A stretch of DNA of 10,299 bases from Desulfobacterales bacterium (GTDB lineage Bacteria > Desulfobacterota > Desulfobacteria > Desulfobacterales > BuS5), in contig JAGVGX010000061.1 in the NCBI GenBank assembly GCA_020056865.1, positions 1 through 10,299 on the forward strand. The letters run 5' to 3'. A program made the translations under genes and the position numbers. How positions within the stretch are numbered: the stretch's first letter is position 1; each line of letters starts with the position of its first letter. The notes beneath the pieces were generated by a model, which worked only from the letters and a program-made list of their open reading frames with translations, made no database searches and was not told the origin of the DNA. Below, piece after piece: positions 7,910-10,299 of the stretch.

Positions 7910-7930
7910 GCTTCGTTGTGCCCGAAATAT

Positions 7931-7976
7931 AAAAATAAAAAAGGGACGGCGTGTTAGCCGTCCCTTTTTTATTTTT
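7931..7976. terminator. Bidirectional terminator shared by qmoABC and sat
   Basis: A perfect 20-bp inverted repeat (7931-7950 with 7957-7976) surrounds a six-base loop, GTGTTA. The GC-rich inner stem (GGGACGGC/GCCGTCCC) is bordered by A-tracts on the left and T-tracts on the right, so transcripts from either strand end in a U-run. It lies between the convergent 3' ends of qmoC and sat and suits both. Confidence 0.95.
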
Positions 7977-8007
7977 AAAACTTTCTAATCGTATAATATG
8001 TTGCGTG

Positions 8008-9282
8008 CTATTTTTTACCTGTTGCAGCAGCGTGTGTCTTGATTTCAACCTTTTCCGTCAGGGTTGCGTAGTATTCACGAAGGATATCCAATACCTCTTC
8101 GCGACCGAAGTGATCCGCTATAGGTGTTCCTTCAGACAGACCTTTCCTAAGCATGGTTCCTGAAAGCATTACACGGTTGTCTTTGGAATGAGGGCAGGTT
8201 CTTAATGAGGCCATTCCATCGCATTTAATACAGTAAAACGTCCAGTCTATTTTTAATGGCATACATTGCAGCGCCTTTCCCGGGTCAGAAGGGGCAGGGA
8301 TTTTGTCAAAAATTGTTTGGGCTTCAAACATCCCGTAAAAATCTCCAACACCGGCATGGTCACGGCCGATAATCATTTTAGAACACCCATAATTTTGACG
8401 GAACGTGGCATGAAGAAGAGCTTCTCTTGGGCCTGCGTAACGCATATCAAGAGGATACCCTCCCTGTAATACGTGGTCTTGTACAAAATAATTTTTAACA
8501 AGCGCATCAATGCATTTTACACGGACTTCAGCAGGAATATCTCCGGGTTTAAGATTGCCTACGAGAGAATGTATATAAACGCCGTCGCAAACTTCAACGG
8601 CAATTTTGCAAAGGTATTCATGAGATCTGTGCATGGGATTTCTAAGCTGAAGCGCAGCAACGTCACTCCACCCCCTGTCTTCGAACATTTTTCTCGATTC
8701 TGCGGGCCTTTTGTAAACATCCGGATATTTTACAGGATATTCACCCTCACTCAATACTTTTACAGGGCCGGCAAGGTTTACGTTTTTTTGATTTAAAACC
8801 ATTTGAACTCCTGGATGATCAGCCTTTGCGATTTTCCAGAATTCATCTTTTGTTGGGGTTCCTTCACCCATGTAAATTTTTTCACACTCATGTTTTTTGT
8901 CTGCATCAGTCATCTTATATTTTTCGGTTACCTTCATGGTGGCCATGATTTCGCCATCTTCAGAGACAAGGGCAACCTCATCATTGACATTGATTGCATT
9001 GGCATCAGCATCGTCTGCTGAAAGGGTAACCGGTATGGGCCAGAACGTTCCGTCTGATAAAAGAAAATTATCGCATACCCCTTTCCAGTCGGCTTTTGTC
9101 ATAAAGCCTGTTAGAGGGCTGAAACCCCCTATTCCCATCATGATAAGGTCACCTTCTTCACGTGGGGATATGGTAATTTTTTTTAGTCCTTCGGCTTTTT
9201 TCTTTTCTGCGGCCAGTTTTGATCCTTCAAGTAAACAGCAGGTCAGACCTTTTCCACCATGAGGTGGCACTAATTTTGACAT
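8008..9282 (-). CDS. sat: Sulfate adenylyltransferase (ATP sulfurylase), dissimilatory type
   Basis: Sat catalyses sulfate + ATP to APS + pyrophosphate, the activation step before APS reductase, in the cytoplasm. The 424-residue protein is a homo-oligomeric type ATP sulfurylase without an APS-kinase domain. Visible motifs are GFSPLTGFM (53-61), the nucleotide-binding [10 protein letters not shown] (212-221), a QxRNPxHxxH signature; GRDHAGVG (306-313); a probable zinc site C351-x2-C354-x8-C363-x-H365; and [10 protein letters not shown] (373-382). Metal-binding cysteines here are known in ATP sulfurylases of sulfate reducers. The ATG is supported by GGAGGA (complement of 9291-9296), eight bases upstream. 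The gene stands alone on the minus strand, converging on qmoC, with its own probable promoter at 9390-9418. Separate control from aprBA is therefore possible, although all these proteins are needed together. Confidence 0.97.
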   Translation of the reverse strand: MSKLVPPHGGKGLTCCLLEGSKLAAEKKKAEGLKKITISPREEGDLIMMGIGGFSPLTGFMTKADWKGVCDNFLLSDGTFWPIPVTLSADDADANAINVNDEVALVSEDGEIMATMKVTEKYKMTDADKKHECEKIYMGEGTPTKDEFWKIAKADHPGVQMVLNQKNVNLAGPVKVLSEGEYPVKYPDVYKRPAESRKMFEDRGWSDVAALQLRNPMHRSHEYLCKIAVEVCDGVYIHSLVGNLKPGDIPAEVRVKCIDALVKNYFVQDHVLQGGYPLDMRYAGPREALLHATFRQNYGCSKMIIGRDHAGVGDFYGMFEAQTIFDKIPAPSDPGKALQCMPLKIDWTFYCIKCDGMASLRTCPHSKDNRVMLSGTMLRKGLSEGTPIADHFGREEVLDILREYYATLTEKVEIKTHAAATGKK

Positions 9283-9358
9283 TGATTTTATCCTCCGTTA
9301 TTAATTATACATTATTTATTTTAGATAGATATCAATACCTACCTGGCAATTCTTTTTG

Positions 9359-9383
9359 ATTCACTTAAATTAATTCACTTAAA
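9359..9383. repeat. Tandem 11-bp direct repeat in the sat leader/promoter
   Basis: ATTCACTTAAA occurs twice, at 9359-9369 and 9373-9383, separated by TTA (14-bp period). On the sat strand this lies just after the predicted -10 box, at or right after the probable transcription start. It could be an operator or part of the leader RNA. No regulator consensus is recognised. Confidence 0.5.
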
Positions 9384-9389
9384 GCATGA

Positions 9390-9418
9390 AATCTATTTAA
9401 AATTTCAATAATTGTCAA
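9390..9418 (-). promoter_or_regulatory. Probable sigma-70 promoter of sat
   Basis: Read on the minus strand, a perfect -35 box TTGACA (9413-9418) and a -10 box TAGATT (9390-9395, four of six consensus bases) are 17 bases apart. The start would fall near 9383, giving a leader of about 100 bases before the sat ATG. A second TTGACA on the same strand (9434-9439) with GACAAT at 17 bases is a weaker alternative. Confidence 0.5.
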
Positions 9419-9471
9419 GAATTAATCATAAAATGTCAATGCAGTTTGAATAAAAAAACAAGGAAATTCCT

Positions 9472-9528
9472 CAGGAGTCAGGAGTCAGAAGTCAGGAGAC
9501 AGAAGTCAGAATTCAGAAGGGGGGGGGG
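9472..9528. repeat. One-armed CAG-heptamer array ending in a ten-G run (copy 3)
   Basis: Seven consecutive in-register heptamers (9472-9520: CAGGAGT twice, CAGAAGT, CAGGAGA, CAGAAGT, CAGAATT, CAGAAGG) run into ten Gs (9519-9528). The heptamers belong to the same family as those at 2682-2881 and 7827-7909. Unlike those two copies it has no opposite arm nearby, so it cannot fold back on itself in the same way. It may be a partial or decayed copy, or a simple tandem array. Confidence 0.8.
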
Positions 9529-9563
9529 TGAAATACCTGAAAAACAGGTGTACGAAACTTGAG

Positions 9564-9592
9564 TTATCATGTTAAAAAAGGTTGCATATGAT
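9564..9592 (+). promoter_or_regulatory. Possible promoter of the radical SAM gene
   Basis: TTATCA (9564-9569, four of six consensus bases) and TATGAT (9587-9592, five of six) are separated by 17 bases. The start would lie near 9600, about 40 bases before the ATG. The ten-G run ends 35 bases upstream of the -35 box. Confidence 0.4.
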
Positions 9593-9639
9593 AATGGATT
9601 TAAGATAAATAACATTGAAGTTTTTATTGGAGAATCATG

Positions 9640-10299
9640 ATGCATTATGAAGGAAATATAATCAGGCCTCCGAGTGAGGCAAACAGTATTTTGCTGCAGG
9701 TGACTGTGGGATGTTCGCACAACAAATGTACATTTTGCGGTGCATACAAGGGGGAACGGTTCCGTATAAAACCCGATGCAATGATTATGGAAGATATTGC
9801 TTTTGCTTCGAGATACTGCAAAAAGCAGCGCAGGGTGTTTCTCTGTGATGGAGATGCCTTGATTATTCCCCAGAAAAGGCTGATAAAGATTCTTGAAGAA
9901 ATTGAAAAACAGCTTCCATGGGTTACCCGTGTTGGCGTTTATGCCAATGCCAAAAGTATTAAGATGAAAACGTCTGATGAGTTAACGGAGCTCCGCAAAC
10001 ATGGGCTTGGTATCGCTTACATGGGCATTGAGTCCGGTGATGATGTTACACTGAAAAATGTTAATAAGGGTGCACGTTCGGAAACGATGATAAATATGGG
10101 GAAAAAGGCAAGGGATGCCGGTATTAAACTTTCTGTTACCGTGCTTCTTGGTATTGCAGGACCGGAAAGATCTTTAATCCATGCTAAAGAAACCGGTCGT
10201 GTGCTTTCAGCAATAGATCCTGAATATGTGGGTGCCTTGAGTCTTATGCTTTATCCCGGTACCGAACTTGATACAAGTAAACGGTCTGGTGATTTTTTA
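9640..10299 (+). CDS. Radical SAM protein, 5' part (runs off the window)
   Basis: This is the N-terminal 220 residues of a radical S-adenosylmethionine enzyme whose 3' end lies outside the window; no stop occurs up to 10299. The cluster motif is C25-x4-C30-x2-C33 (GCSHNKCTFC), one residue longer than the classical Cx3CxxC spacing but known in some radical SAM families. Further marks of the fold are CDGDAL (69-74), in the place of the usual glycine-rich SAM motif, and GIESGDD (129-135). The ending MLYPGTELD (near 206-214) resembles the strand-6 region. The substrate cannot be told from the sequence. The ATG at 9640 is preferred because GGAG (9629-9632) is seven bases upstream; the ATG at 9637, in the same frame, would add one Met. 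It is divergent from sat and has no evident role in sulfate reduction. The partner or accessory domains, if any, would be downstream. Confidence 0.85.
   Translation, partial: MHYEGNIIRPPSEANSILLQVTVGCSHNKCTFCGAYKGERFRIKPDAMIMEDIAFASRYCKKQRRVFLCDGDALIIPQKRLIKILEEIEKQLPWVTRVGVYANAKSIKMKTSDELTELRKHGLGIAYMGIESGDDVTLKNVNKGARSETMINMGKKARDAGIKLSVTVLLGIAGPERSLIHAKETGRVLSAIDPEYVGALSLMLYPGTELDTSKRSGDFL

Larger units (their letters stand above)
9283..9636. other. Divergent intergenic region between sat and the radical SAM gene
   Basis: This 354-base region holds no credible gene. From sat outward it contains the sat Shine-Dalgarno (9291-9296), an AT-rich leader, the tandem 11-bp repeat (9359-9383), the probable sat promoter (9390-9418) with a second TTGACA-like hexamer further upstream (9434-9439, minus strand), the one-armed heptamer array with its G-run (9472-9528), a small hairpin ACCTG-AAAAA-CAGGT (9535-9549) and the probable promoter of the next gene (9564-9592). 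Confidence 0.75.

Noticed and set aside
8473..9262. Plus-strand open frames of up to 121 codons inside sat
   Set aside because: They are antisense shadows of sat, which has all the expected motifs and a good ribosome binding site.
2682..9528. CRISPR array reading of the heptamer repeats
   Set aside because: Units are only 7 bases, contiguous without spacers, degenerate, and arranged as inverted arms; no cas genes are present.
9478..9720. 80-codon open frame on the minus strand over the heptamer array and the start of the radical SAM gene
   Set aside because: It is composed of repeat, G-tract and antisense coding sequence and gives no meaningful protein.

Overview
The window carries most of the dissimilatory sulfate-reduction gene set of an anaerobic sulfate-reducing bacterium. 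It holds both subunits of APS reductase (aprB, aprA), all three subunits of the membrane complex that feeds APS reductase from the quinone pool (qmoA, qmoB, qmoC), and ATP sulfurylase (sat), followed by the start of a radical SAM gene. The gene order, protein features and moderately AT-rich DNA point to a deltaproteobacterial sulfate reducer (Desulfobacterota), most likely of the Desulfobacteraceae/Desulfobacterales type. That placement is inferred from family knowledge, not from a marker gene.

Layout. 2-2490 (+): aprB and aprA, closed by a strong rho-independent terminator at 2527-2558. 2559-2979: a non-coding gap holding a 200-bp foldback element built of CAG-starting heptamers, flanked by an 8-bp direct repeat, then a hairpin-forming sequence just before qmoA. 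2980-7821 (+): qmoA-qmoB-qmoC, closely spaced, each with a strong Shine-Dalgarno. 7822-8007: a second heptamer foldback element, then a perfect 20-bp-stem terminator usable from both sides. 8008-9282 (-): sat, converging on qmoC. 9283-9639: a divergent intergenic region with a probable sat promoter, a tandem 11-bp repeat, a one-armed heptamer array ending in ten Gs, and a probable promoter for the last gene. 9640-10299 (+): 5' part of a radical SAM protein that runs off the window.

How the genes work together. Sat activates sulfate with ATP to APS. AprBA reduces APS to sulfite and AMP with two electrons. QmoABC takes those electrons from menaquinol through the haem b membrane subunit QmoC and the HdrA-like flavin/iron-sulfur subunits QmoA and QmoB, and is thought to pass them to AprBA. 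The radical SAM gene has no evident link to this pathway.

The metabolic genes look intact and conventional. The less ordinary material lies between them: three members of one heptamer-repeat family, one at each intergenic boundary outside the operons, with copy-specific matching ends and one apparent target-site duplication. A second point is the unequal cysteine content of the two HdrA-like paralogues QmoA and QmoB.
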